Shown here: piece after piece, positions 47,154-56,531 of the stretch
Layout: every line of letters starts with the position of its first letter
How positions within the stretch are numbered: position 1 is the first letter of the stretch
From: Simplicispira suum
Lineage (GTDB): Bacteria > Pseudomonadota > Gammaproteobacteria > Burkholderiales > Burkholderiaceae_C
DNA length: 64,000 bases
Assembly (NCBI RefSeq): GCF_003008595.1
Contig: NZ_CP027669.1
Coordinates: 2,232,001-2,296,000 of the forward strand
Direction of reading: 5' to 3'
Made by a program: the position numbers and the translations under genes
Notes under the pieces: generated by a model
Databases searched by the model: none
Told to the model about the DNA's origin: nothing
What the model saw: only the letters and a program-made list of their open reading frames with translations

Positions 47154-49040
47154 ATGACCGAAAGTTCTGTTTCCGAGCCCCGAACGCAAGTGCGCCACAT
47201 GGACGCCTTGCCGGTGGGCACACGCCTGGCCGAATTTGAAATCCTTTCCCTGCTCGGGGTGGGTGGCTTTGGCATGGTCTACAAGGCCTTCGATCATTCA
47301 CTGCATCGGGCCGTGGCAATCAAGGAATACCTGCCTGCAAGCCTGGTCGCGCGCGCCAACGATGGAACACTCTGGGCGCGCTCTTCGACCGACGAACCGG
47401 CGTTTCAGGCCGGCCTGCATTCGTTTGTCGATGAGGCGCGCATGTTGGCGCAGTTTGACCACCCCTCGCTCGTCAAGGTGTTTCGCTTCTGGGAATCGCA
47501 CAACACCGCCTATATGGTCATGCCGCTGTACCGTGGCATGACCTTCAAACAGGCGCGGGCCCAGATGCGCACGCCGCCGCCCGAGGCCTGGTTGCGGCAA
47601 GTGCTGTGGTCGGTGCTGGGAGCACTGCGTGTGCTGCACGACGCCAATACCTTGCACCGTGACATCTCGCCGGACAATATATTTCTGCAGGATGTCGGCC
47701 CACCGGTACTGCTGGACCTGGGTGCGTCGCGCCATGCGATCAATGACCGCGATCACAAGCATACCGCCGTGCTGAAGGTGAATTACGCGCCGATAGAACA
47801 GTACTCCGACGGCGAAGGCGAGGGCTCCCTAGAACTCGAACAAGGCCCCTGGAGCGATCTGTATTCACTGGGCGCAGTCGTTCATGGCTGCTTGTGCAAC
47901 GATGCGCCGCTGCCGGCCACGCTGCGCTCACTGCGCGACCGGATGGTGCCTTTTTCGCGCGTGGTCAAAACGGTACGAAAGCAGTTTGGTCTGGACTATT
48001 CGACGGAATTTGTGGCCGCGATTTCCCAGTCGCTCAAGCTTCAGCCCGAGGAGCGCCCGCAAAACATCGACGCTTTTCTCGCCACGATGGCCATGACCAG
48101 CCCGCCTTTGGGCCTGGAGCAGTTCGATTTTCGCGCCGAGTTGGGCGATATCTGGGTAGAGCCGACGGACCAACCGGATGCCACTCTCACGGCACCCACC
48201 GTGGACCTTACCGGCGAGCGACCTTCGACAAGCCCGAAGGCCTTGTCCGGTAGCACCGTGACCGCCGTGGAGCCGGTGGTCAGCACTGCGGCCGTTTCAC
48301 CGCCCAAGGCGGTGCCCCCGCCGAGCGCCCCCGAGTCTGAAATACAAGACACGGTATTTCTTGAGCGCGACAGCGTGCTTGCTGAAATCGAGCCGCCAGG
48401 CCGTGCGTCGGTGCCCTCGCGGGCCGAACCGGCGACGCTCGAATCCCAATGGTCCAAGAGTCGCACGGCAGCGCCCGCACGTCGACCCCGGTGGCTGTGG
48501 CTCGGTGTCGCTGCCTCCGTAGTCGTCTTGGGAGCCGCAGCCGTGGGGCTGCGCCACAAGGCTGCGCCCCCTGTGGCACCTGCCGCCTCGCCCGACGCCA
48601 TCATCACGGAACTCAAATCTGCGCCCACTGCGCCGGTGGAGACCTCCACTTTGACTGGCGCTTTGCCGTCCGAGGCACCAGAGGCTGCAGCCAGCGACGC
48701 GGCGATCGACGCTGGTCCGCCGCCTGCATTTGTCACGGCCAACGATCCGCGGGCTGCGCCCCGGATGCCCGCCAGAGCGGTGCGGACGAAAGAAGTGCCG
48801 CCGGCCGAATTGCCTGTTCCCGCGCCTGCACCGACGGCAGTGGCCCCACCGCCGCCACCCGTTCCGGCGCCGGTGCAGCGAAAGGCGCCTCCACCGCCTC
48901 TGTGCTCTGGCACCAATGCGCTGACCCGCAGCATGTGTCTGCGTGATGAGTGCAACAAGCCGGGCAACGCGAACCGATCTGATTGCATAGAGTTTCGCCG
49001 CGCGATCGAGCCTTTGGAGCGCAATAATTTTGCCAACTGA
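47154..49040 (+). CDS. membrane-anchored Ser/Thr protein kinase
   Basis: A 628-residue Hanks-type kinase. The catalytic domain (about residues 25-305) has LGVGGFGMVYKA, the ATP lysine K57 in VAIKEYLP, and HRDISPDNIFL with D170; the DFG triplet is DLG. After a low-complexity segment, one membrane helix (WLWLGVAASVVVLGAAAVGL, about residue 447) leads to an alanine/proline-rich periplasmic part ending with a small cysteine-containing domain (LCSGTNALTRSMCLRDECN). This is the layout of PASTA-less proteobacterial kinases, often linked to FHA proteins or type VI secretion, none of which are adjacent. The substrate is unknown. Confidence 0.9.
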   Translation: MTESSVSEPRTQVRHMDALPVGTRLAEFEILSLLGVGGFGMVYKAFDHSLHRAVAIKEYLPASLVARANDGTLWARSSTDEPAFQAGLHSFVDEARMLAQFDHPSLVKVFRFWESHNTAYMVMPLYRGMTFKQARAQMRTPPPEAWLRQVLWSVLGALRVLHDANTLHRDISPDNIFLQDVGPPVLLDLGASRHAINDRDHKHTAVLKVNYAPIEQYSDGEGEGSLELEQGPWSDLYSLGAVVHGCLCNDAPLPATLRSLRDRMVPFSRVVKTVRKQFGLDYSTEFVAAISQSLKLQPEERPQNIDAFLATMAMTSPPLGLEQFDFRAELGDIWVEPTDQPDATLTAPTVDLTGERPSTSPKALSGSTVTAVEPVVSTAAVSPPKAVPPPSAPESEIQDTVFLERDSVLAEIEPPGRASVPSRAEPATLESQWSKSRTAAPARRPRWLWLGVAASVVVLGAAAVGLRHKAAPPVAPAASPDAIITELKSAPTAPVETSTLTGALPSEAPEAAASDAAIDAGPPPAFVTANDPRAAPRMPARAVRTKEVPPAELPVPAPAPTAVAPPPPPVPAPVQRKAPPPPLCSGTNALTRSMCLRDECNKPGNANRSDCIEFRRAIEPLERNNFAN

Positions 49041-49074
49041 ATCCCGGCGAACGCTTGCCTGAGCCTGCAGAACC

Positions 49075-49989
49075 ATGCGCCTGCGCCATATTGAGATCTT
49101 CAATGCCGTCATGGTGACGGGAAGCGTGAGCGGCGCAGCGCGGCTCATCAATGTCACCCAGCCTGCGGTCAGTCGCACGCTGCAGCATGCCGAGCTTCAG
49201 CTGGGGTTTCCCTTGTTCGAGCGCACCGCCGGCCGGCTGGTGGCGACGGCCGAGGCACGTACGCTGTTTCCTTTGGTGGACAAGCTCTTTTCCGATCTCG
49301 ACGACGTGCGCCGTCTGGCCAAGGGTCTGCGCAGAGGCGAGAGTACCAAAACACTTCGGGTGCTCACGGTGCTGGCAATGAGCTATGCGGCCTTTCCCGC
49401 AGCAGTGCAGCGCTTTCGCGCATTGCATCCATCGGTCGTGATTCACCACGAAGCCTTGCATTCTCCGCAAATCGTCGACGCCTTGGTGCTGCAGGAAGCG
49501 GATGTGGGTTTTCTTTTTGGTGCGCCATCCCACCCCGCGTTGAGCGTGGAGCGCTTGGCAAGCCAGCGCCTCGTCTGCATCGTTCCCAAGGGTTTGCTGA
49601 CGCTGCAGCAGCGGGCGGCTGGTGCGCTCCAGGTGCAGGAACTGGCCACCTTGCCAGTGATTGGTCTGGACGCAAGAGATCCCGTGGGCCGCATGCTGGC
49701 CAATGCCCTGAGCGATGCGCTGCCCGATTTGCAGCCGGCAATGGTGGTGCAGACCTACCACGTTGCCTTGGCGCTTGCGCACCACGGCGTGGGCGTTGCC
49801 GTTGTGGAGGGCTGCACGGCCGTGTCAGCAGATCTGTCGCGTGTCGATGTGGTGGCGTTCGAGCCTGCAGTGCAGACTTTCGTGCATGCGGTACGTCCCA
49901 CTTCGAAGCCGCATTCGCAGCGGGTACGCGCGTTCACCGAATGCATGCGCCAGGCGCTTGCGCAGATACAGCTGCCAGCACTGCACTAG
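49075..49989 (+). CDS. LysR-family transcriptional regulator
   Basis: A 304-residue LysR regulator: winged helix (LRHIEIFNAVMVTGSVSGAA, INVTQPAVSRTLQHAE) and a periplasmic-binding-type effector domain. It is convergent to the DadA-like gene and probably controls the DadA/aminotransferase/TRAP genes. Its stop codon is at the edge of a 51-base palindrome (49989-50039). Confidence 0.92.
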   Translation: MRLRHIEIFNAVMVTGSVSGAARLINVTQPAVSRTLQHAELQLGFPLFERTAGRLVATAEARTLFPLVDKLFSDLDDVRRLAKGLRRGESTKTLRVLTVLAMSYAAFPAAVQRFRALHPSVVIHHEALHSPQIVDALVLQEADVGFLFGAPSHPALSVERLASQRLVCIVPKGLLTLQQRAAGALQVQELATLPVIGLDARDPVGRMLANALSDALPDLQPAMVVQTYHVALALAHHGVGVAVVEGCTAVSADLSRVDVVAFEPAVQTFVHAVRPTSKPHSQRVRAFTECMRQALAQIQLPALH

Positions 49990-50039
49990 GGCCTGTTAAC
50001 ACTATGCAAGGGATCCCCTTGTATAGTGTTAACAGGCCC
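49989..50039. repeat. near-perfect palindrome, second copy of the GGGCCTGTTAACACTAT element
   Basis: Arms of 24 bases (49989-50012 and 50016-50039) pair with one G-U and a three-base loop. It sits between the convergent LysR and DadA-like genes, so it probably acts as a bidirectional terminator. It shares both arms with 38540-38592. Confidence 0.9.
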
Positions 50040-50077
50040 GAATGCAGTTTCTGCAAGGAAGCGCGAGCGCGAATCTT

Positions 50078-51322
50078 TCAGGTGCGGCGGCGTTCCTGAA
50101 GTGGCTTGAGCAAGGCCCGGGCCGTGCCAAAAGCCAGTGTGAAGCCCAGGGCGCCATGGCCCGTGTTGAACAACAGGTTCTCGGGCGCGCCCGCCAGTCG
50201 GCCAACAATGGGCAGCCCGGTGGGTGTGGCGGGTCTCAGTCCTGCCCAGCGATCCAGGGTGGCGTAGTCACTGGCCCGCGGAAAAACCTCGCGGCCAGCG
50301 GCCAGCAGCGTTTCAATCCGCGCATCCGGCACGCTGTTGTCATGGCCTACCAATTCCGCCATGCCGGCAATGCGCAAGCGGTCACCCAGGCGCGCAAAGA
50401 CCATTTTTCGTGCTGCGTCGGTGACGCTGACATGGGGTGCAGCAAAGGGGTCGGTTGCTGCACGGACCGTTGCGCTGTAGCCTTTGAGTGGATAGACCGG
50501 CAAGCGCTTGCCGATGCTCCGCGCCAGTGGAACCGAACCCGTCGCCATGGCCAAAACGAATGCGTCGCCTTCGATATCGCCCGTGCTGGTTTGCGCTGCA
50601 CGTATTTGAAGCCCGTCGGAAACCAGGCCCGTGACTTCGGTTTCCAGCATAAAACGCACGCCCCGAGCACGCAGCGCTGTCTCCAGGCCAGCGCAGACCT
50701 TGAAGCAATCGGCTGCGCATTCACTGGGGGTGTAGATGGCGCCCGCAATCCGCGCCTCCTGGCGCTCGAGCGCCGGTTCGATTTCTACACATCGACGCGC
50801 ATCGACAGCCTCCTGCACGCTGCCAAGCGCACGCTGCAGCAACATTTGCCGCTGTGCGGCAACGAAGGATTCCTGGTTCGCGTACAGCACCAGCTTGCCG
50901 GTCGCGGAGAAATCGCACGCGATTTGGCTGGCCGACAACATCGCATCAAAGGCAGCGCGGCTGCGCTCTGCGAGCGCAAGCAAAGTTTCTGTCGTCGCCC
51001 GCGACACGTCATTGCGGCAGGCGGCGAGGAAGCTCAGCCCCCATGCCCACTGTGCGGGGTCTGCCTGGATGCGCAGCTTGAGGGGTGAGTCACTGGCCAG
51101 TAGCAGCTTGGGCAACTGCCGCCAGATCGATGCGTCCGCCAGCGGCTGGACGTACGAATAACTCAACTGCGCCCCGTTGGCGCGGCTGGCGCCTGCACCG
51201 CTGGCCGCACGGTCGATGACGGTGACTTTGTGGCCCTGTTGCGCCAGCTCCCACGCGCTGGCAAGGCCGACGATCCCGGCGCCCAGGACAACAACTGCCT
51301 GCGTATTTGCTGCTCGATTCAT
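50078..51322 (-). CDS. D-amino acid dehydrogenase-like FAD oxidoreductase
   Basis: A 414-residue DAO-family flavoprotein resembling DadA. The N-terminal FAD loop is VVLGAGIVGLASAWELA, followed by SGAGASRANGAQLSYSYVQP, the DadA hallmark; the C-terminal FAD segment is RPATPTGLPIVGRL with NTGHGALGFTLAFG. It oxidises a D-amino acid to the 2-oxo acid, passing electrons to the respiratory chain. It is divergent from an aminotransferase and close to an amino-acid-racemase-like gene, which suggests a shared catabolic function. Confidence 0.9.
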   Translation of the reverse strand: MNRAANTQAVVVLGAGIVGLASAWELAQQGHKVTVIDRAASGAGASRANGAQLSYSYVQPLADASIWRQLPKLLLASDSPLKLRIQADPAQWAWGLSFLAACRNDVSRATTETLLALAERSRAAFDAMLSASQIACDFSATGKLVLYANQESFVAAQRQMLLQRALGSVQEAVDARRCVEIEPALERQEARIAGAIYTPSECAADCFKVCAGLETALRARGVRFMLETEVTGLVSDGLQIRAAQTSTGDIEGDAFVLAMATGSVPLARSIGKRLPVYPLKGYSATVRAATDPFAAPHVSVTDAARKMVFARLGDRLRIAGMAELVGHDNSVPDARIETLLAAGREVFPRASDYATLDRWAGLRPATPTGLPIVGRLAGAPENLLFNTGHGALGFTLAFGTARALLKPLQERRRT

Positions 51323-51477
51323 GCCTGCATGCTAGATCAGGCGGTCGGCGGCGTCGCATGCCAATGTATGGTGGGGCCATGTCTAAAATATATGCAGGGC
51401 GAAGCCATAAGCTTTTGGCATGGGCTTGCTAGCAATTTGCATATGGCGCTGTGCCTTGCGGTCCTAAACTCGTTGTC
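51323..51477. promoter_or_regulatory. divergent promoter region with a candidate LysR-type operator
   Basis: 155 bases between two divergent starts. An imperfect palindrome GCCATAAGCTTTTGGC (51404-51419) has the interrupted-dyad look of a LysR site. This is suggested by position only. Confidence 0.3.
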
Positions 51478-52826
51478 ATGAACCGCTCGCCGTTGGTCGC
51501 CCCCTCTACGCATGTCTTTCACCGCCACTTGCACGTAACGCCGCCGCGCGCCGCGTCGGGCCAAGGCGTCTATTTGTGGGATGCCGAAGGGCGCCGCTAT
51601 ATGGACGCATGCGGGGGGCCGCAGTTTCCTGTCTCGGACACGGCCACCCCGAAGTGCTGGCCGCCATGCACCGGCAGATTGACCAACTGGCCTACGCACA
51701 CACGAGCTTTTTCACGACCGAAGTAGCCGAAGCGCTGGCCGACCAACTGGTGCGCACGGCGCCGCCTGGCATCAGCCACGCCTATTTCGTCAGCGGTGGC
51801 TCCGAGGCCATGGAAGCGGCCATGAAGCTGGCCCGCCAATATTTTGTCGAGATTGGGGAGCCCGAGCGCCGCCACTTCATTGCGCGCCGCCAGAGCTATC
51901 ACGGCAATACCCTGGGCGCGCTGGCGGTGGGCGGCAATGCCTGGCGCAGGGCGCCGTTTGCACCGCTGCTGGTGGAAGCCACCCATGTATCGCCTTGCTA
52001 CCCCTATCGGGAGCAGCACGTCGAAGAATCTCCCGAGCAATACGGCTTGCGCCTGGCGCATGAGCTTGACGAAACCATAGAGCGCCTCGGGCCCAAGAGC
52101 GTGATTGCCTTTGTGGCGGAAACCGTGGGCGGTGCCACTGCGGGCGTGCTGGTGCCGGTTCCCGGTTATTTTCGCGCCGTGCGCGAGGTATGCGACCGCC
52201 ATGGCGTACTCTTGATCCTGGACGAAGTGATGTGCGGAATGGGCCGCACAGGCAGCTTGCACGCCTGTACGCAGGAAGGCGTGGTGCCGGACATTCAGGC
52301 CATTGCCAAAGGTTTGGGCGGCGGCTACCAGGCCATTGGTGCCGTGCTCGCGCAAGGCCGTATTGTTGAGGCCATCGGGCAGGGCAGCGGGTTTTTTCAG
52401 CATGGCCATACCTATCTGGGCCACCCGGTCGCCTGCGCTGCGGCGCTGGCGGTGCAGCAAGTCATCGAGCGCGACGGCCTGGTCGAACGCGTGGCAAGTG
52501 CAGGCGTGCAGTTTGGCGAGCGTTTGCACCAGGTGCTGGGCGCGCATCCGCACGTGGGTGACATTCGCGGGCGCGGCTTCTTCTGGGGTGTGGAGCTGGT
52601 GCGCGATCGGGACTCGAAAGCGCCGTTTGACCCTGGGCTGCGCCTGCACGCGCAGGTGAAGAAACAGGCAATGTCGCGCGGTTTGATGGTTTACCCCATG
52701 GGCGGAACGGTCAATGGGTGCGATGGTGATCACATATTGCTGGCACCACCTTTCGTGGCGAGCGACGAAGAGTTGGCGCAGGTCGTGGACCTGCTCGCCG
52801 AGTCCATATCCGCGTCGCTGCCTTGA
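51478..52826 (+). pseudogene. class III (PLP) aminotransferase, interrupted by a frameshift
   Basis: Together the two frames encode a complete class III aminotransferase of about 449 residues. The first frame runs from the ATG at 51478 to YMDACGG; the second continues AAVSCLGHGHPEVLAAMHRQ and carries the rest, including FVSGGSEAMEAAMKLARQ, the PLP aspartate region LILDEVMCGMGRTGS and the lysine motif IAKGLGGGYQAIGA. The break is at a run of six G residues (51613-51618); seven would keep the frame. All catalytic parts are preserved, so this is either a recent mutation, a phase-variable tract or a sequencing slip. It would transaminate an omega- or other amino group; it lies just upstream of a TAXI-TRAP transporter. 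Confidence 0.8.
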
Positions 52827-52863
52827 TGGTGTCAATCCAATTTTTTTGAAGGAGAGAAGAAAG

Positions 52864-53838
52864 ATGAAGACAAAGTTTTCCCTGAGCATGCTGGCTGCCT
52901 CTGTGGGTCTTGCCGCCTCGATGATGACTCCAGCTGCCGTCGCGCAGCAGAAGTTCGTGACGATTGGAACGGGCGGCGTCACCGGCGTTTATTACGCTGC
53001 GGGTGGAGCCATCTGTCGACTGATGAACAAGGACCGGGCCAAGCACGGCATCCGCTGCTCGGTGGAGTCCACTGGTGGCTCGGTGTTCAACGTCAACACC
53101 ATCCGTGCTGGCGAACTCGATTTCGGCGTCGCCCAGTCCGACGTGCAATACAACGCTGAAAAGGGCCTCAAGCAGTTCGAGAAAGACGGTCCCTACAAGG
53201 AACTGCGCTCGGTGTTTTCGTTGCACCCAGAGCCTATTACGATCCTGGCGCGCAAGGAGGCCAACATCAAGTCGATCGAAGACTTGAAGGGCAAGCGTTT
53301 CAACATCGGCAATCCAGGCTCCGGCACCCGTGCTGCGGCCGAGGAGTTGATTGCGGCTCTTGGCTGGAAGAACTCTGACTTCGCTCTGGCGTCTGAGCTC
53401 AAGGCCGACGAGCACGGCGCGGCACTGTGTGACAACAAGATCGACGCATTCCTTTATGGGGTCGGCCACCCTTCGGCCAACATTCAGGATCCGACCACGA
53501 CCTGTGGCGCCCAACTGGTGCCGGTGACGGGCCCGGCCGTGGACAAGTTGGTGGCAACTGCGCCGTACTATGCCAAGGTGGAGATTCCCGCTGTCTACGC
53601 TGGCAATCCGAAGCCGACGCCGACCTATGGCGTGCTCGCTACCTTGGTCACATCAAGCAAGGTGCCTGACAACGTCGTCTATGAGCTGACAAAAGTCGTG
53701 TTCGACAATTTCGATGACTTCAAGAAGCTGCATCCGGCCCTCGCGCACCTTGACCCCAAGGAGATGATCAAAAACGGCCTGAGTGCTCCCTTGCATCCTG
53801 GTGCTGTGAAGTACTACAAGGAAAAGGGCTGGATGTAA
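52864..53838 (+). CDS. TAXI-family TRAP transporter solute-binding protein
   Basis: A 324-residue periplasmic receptor with a signal peptide cleaved near [26 protein letters not shown] is the diagnostic start of TAXI receptors, and [18 protein letters not shown] follows. Characterised homologues bind glutamate, glutamine or other dicarboxylates. GAAGGAGAG precedes the ATG at 52864. The gene is followed by a terminator hairpin and then the fused permease, so the receptor is probably made in excess. Confidence 0.93.
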   Translation: MKTKFSLSMLAASVGLAASMMTPAAVAQQKFVTIGTGGVTGVYYAAGGAICRLMNKDRAKHGIRCSVESTGGSVFNVNTIRAGELDFGVAQSDVQYNAEKGLKQFEKDGPYKELRSVFSLHPEPITILARKEANIKSIEDLKGKRFNIGNPGSGTRAAAEELIAALGWKNSDFALASELKADEHGAALCDNKIDAFLYGVGHPSANIQDPTTTCGAQLVPVTGPAVDKLVATAPYYAKVEIPAVYAGNPKPTPTYGVLATLVTSSKVPDNVVYELTKVVFDNFDDFKKLHPALAHLDPKEMIKNGLSAPLHPGAVKYYKEKGWM

Positions 53839-53872
53839 TCCGTCCGGTTTCATCAACGTCGGCATTCGCCGC

Positions 53873-53903
53873 AAAAAAGCTCTGATCTGTCAGGGCTTTT
53901 TTG
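53873..53903 (+). terminator. terminator/attenuator between the TAXI receptor and the TRAP permease
   Basis: A 13-bp stem AAAAAAGCTCTGA/TCAGGGCTTTTTT (one G-U) with a four-base loop and a T run. Its place inside the operon suggests partial termination, lowering permease expression relative to the receptor. Confidence 0.85.
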
Positions 53904-53930
53904 TTTCAACCACGTATTGCGAGGACCCGC

Positions 53931-56531
53931 ATGACCTCCGCCAACGAACCTACTGCTGCCCCAGCCGTCGACGTGCAGCAGCTCGTCGCCGACAACGATC
54001 TGGGCGGGCGCTCGCCCGGCCCGGCGGTCGGACTTTTTCTTCTTTGTGTCGCGCTCGCTTGGTCGCTGTTCCAGCTTTGGATTGCGTCGCCCCTGCCGTT
54101 TACTTTCGGTATTTTGGTGTTCAACGACACCGAGAGTCGCTCCATCCACCTGGCCTTTGCCGTGTTTCTGGCCTTTTTGTCGTACCCGGCATTCAAGCGC
54201 TCACCGCGTGAACACGTTCCAGTGACCGATTGGGTCATGGCGCTGGTCGGAGCGTTTTGTGCCGCTTACCTGTTTCTGTTTTATCGCGAGCTCGCAACGC
54301 GCCCCGGCAATCCAACCGATATGGACATCACCACTGCTGTCGTCGGCATGGTGTTGTTGCTCGAAGCCACGCGCCGCGTGCTCGGCTTGCCGATGGTGAT
54401 TGTGGCGGTCGTGTTCCTCACCTACACCTTTGGCGGGCGCTACATGCCCGACATGATTGCCCACCGCGGCCTGTCACTGAACCGCACCATGAGCCACCAG
54501 TGGCTCACGACGGAAGGCGTTTTTGGTGTGGCGCTGGGCGTCTCCAGTGGCTTTATTTTCTTGTTTGTGCTGTTTGGCTCGTTGCTCGACAAGGCGGGCG
54601 CCGGCAACTATTTCATCAAATCGGCTTTTGCTCTGCTCGGCCACATGCGCGGTGGGCCGGCCAAGGCCGCCGTGCTGTCTTCGGCCGCCACCGGCATCAT
54701 CTCCGGTTCGTCAATTGCCAACGTGGTGACGACGGGCACTTTCACGATCCCCTTGATGAAGCGCGTGGGCTATCGGCCGGACCAGGCAGGCGCGGTGGAA
54801 GTGTCCAGCTCGGTCAACGGCCAACTGATGCCGCCGGTGATGGGGGCTGCCGCCTTCCTGATGGTGGAATACGTGGGCATCCCCTACATCGAGGTCATGA
54901 AGCATGCCTTCCTGCCGGCGATCATTTCTTACATTGCGCTGCTTTATATCGTGCACCTTGAGGCTCTCAAGGCCAACATGGTGGGCCTTCCCCGGCGCGG
55001 GACGGCCACGGGTGGCTCGCGCCTGCTGTCGCTTGCGCTGACCATCTCCGGGTTCTTTGTCCTATGCGGAGTGGTGTACTGGGGCGTAGGCTGGATCAAA
55101 AATGTGGCCGGAGATGCAGCCATCTGGATCATTGGCGCCGGACTCCTGGCAGCGTATGTGTCCCTGCTCTGGTTCGGCTCGCAGCAACCGGAACTGCCAC
55201 TGGATGATCCGGAAGCGCCGGTATTCGAACTGCCGGAAACGGCGCCTACCGTCAAATCCGGCCTGCATTACCTGCTGGCGGTGGTGGTGCTCATCTGGTG
55301 CCTGATGGTCGAGCAGATGTCGCCTGGCCTCTCCGCCTTCTGGGCCACGATGTTCATCATTTTCGTCATGCTGACGCAAAAGCCGATACAGGCATTCTTC
55401 CGAGGTGCAGGCGGGCTCGGGGCCGCAACCAAGCAGGGCGTGCTGGATCTGATCGACGGCATGGCCGCAGGCGCGCGCAACATGATTGGCATCGGTGTGG
55501 CCACCGCAGCGGCCGGCATCATCGTCGGCACCGTCTCGCTCACCGGCATTGGCCTGGTGATGACAGAAATCGTCGAGCTGCTCTCCGGCGGCAATCTCAT
55601 GTTGATGCTGTTTCTGGTGGCCATCATCAGCCTGATTTTGGGCATGGGCCTGCCGACGACGGCCAACTACATCGTGGTTTCCACGCTGATGGCGCCCGTG
55701 GTGGTGCAGCTCGGTGCGCAAAACGGCCTCATCGTGCCACTGATCGCCGTGCACCTGTTCGTGTTCTATTTTGGGTTGATGGCGGACGTGACGCCGCCGG
55801 TGGGCCTGGCGTCGTTCGCCGCAGCGGCCATTGCGCGCACCGACCCCATCAAAACCGGCATCACCGCGTTCGCTTACAGCATGCGCACGGCCATCCTGCC
55901 GTTCCTGTTCATTTTCAACACCCAGTTGCTGATGATTGGCATTACCGGGCCGTTTCACTTCGCCCTCACGGTGATCAGCGCAATAGTGGCCATGTTGGTT
56001 TTTGCCGCCGCCACGCAAGGCTACTTTTTGGTGCGCAGTCGCTGGTGGGAAAGTGTCGCTCTGTTGCTGGTGACGTTTACGCTGTTCAGGCCGGGCTTCT
56101 GGTGGGACATGGTGTACCCAGAGTTTCAGGAAGTACCCGCTGCCCAGATGGGCCAGCTGATCGAAGAAGCTCCTGCGAACGCGAGCAAGCGCGTCTGGAT
56201 TGAAGGCACCAACCTAGATGGCCAGGACATCCGCAAAGGCGTGCTGCTGCCGCTCGGCGCGCCCGGCACGGTACGCGAACGTCTTGGCAATGCGGGCGTT
56301 AGCGCGATAGCCCAGGGCAAAGAGCTCTTGATTACGCAGGTGAAGTTTGGCAGTGTGGGCGACAAGCTGGGCATTGAGCAGGGCTACCGCATCGTGTCCG
56401 CAGAGGTCGCGGCCGACCGGCCGGACAAGGAGTGGATGTTTGTTCCCGCCATTGCGCTGCTCCTGCTGGTCGTGGCGCTGCAGCGGCGGCGGTTCACGCC
56501 CACGCCAAAACCGGTGGCACGCTCTGCATGA
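53931..56531 (+). CDS. TRAP transporter permease, fused DctQ-DctM type (TAXI-associated)
   Basis: An 866-residue membrane protein in which the small 4-helix (DctQ) and large 12-helix (DctM) TRAP subunits are fused, the norm for TAXI systems. Segments such as SSAATGIISGSSIANVVTTG, GFRPDQAGAVEVSSSVNGQ-like (GYRPDQAGAVEVSSSVNGQL), GMGLPTTANYIVVSTLMAPV and MADVTPPVGLASFAAAAI are the family core. The C-terminal about 130 residues form a soluble domain (DGQDIRKGVLLPLGAPGTVR) with a final helix. GAGGA precedes the ATG. The stop overlaps the next start by four bases. Confidence 0.93.
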   Translation: MTSANEPTAAPAVDVQQLVADNDLGGRSPGPAVGLFLLCVALAWSLFQLWIASPLPFTFGILVFNDTESRSIHLAFAVFLAFLSYPAFKRSPREHVPVTDWVMALVGAFCAAYLFLFYRELATRPGNPTDMDITTAVVGMVLLLEATRRVLGLPMVIVAVVFLTYTFGGRYMPDMIAHRGLSLNRTMSHQWLTTEGVFGVALGVSSGFIFLFVLFGSLLDKAGAGNYFIKSAFALLGHMRGGPAKAAVLSSAATGIISGSSIANVVTTGTFTIPLMKRVGYRPDQAGAVEVSSSVNGQLMPPVMGAAAFLMVEYVGIPYIEVMKHAFLPAIISYIALLYIVHLEALKANMVGLPRRGTATGGSRLLSLALTISGFFVLCGVVYWGVGWIKNVAGDAAIWIIGAGLLAAYVSLLWFGSQQPELPLDDPEAPVFELPETAPTVKSGLHYLLAVVVLIWCLMVEQMSPGLSAFWATMFIIFVMLTQKPIQAFFRGAGGLGAATKQGVLDLIDGMAAGARNMIGIGVATAAAGIIVGTVSLTGIGLVMTEIVELLSGGNLMLMLFLVAIISLILGMGLPTTANYIVVSTLMAPVVVQLGAQNGLIVPLIAVHLFVFYFGLMADVTPPVGLASFAAAAIARTDPIKTGITAFAYSMRTAILPFLFIFNTQLLMIGITGPFHFALTVISAIVAMLVFAAATQGYFLVRSRWWESVALLLVTFTLFRPGFWWDMVYPEFQEVPAAQMGQLIEEAPANASKRVWIEGTNLDGQDIRKGVLLPLGAPGTVRERLGNAGVSAIAQGKELLITQVKFGSVGDKLGIEQGYRIVSAEVAADRPDKEWMFVPAIALLLLVVALQRRRFTPTPKPVARSA

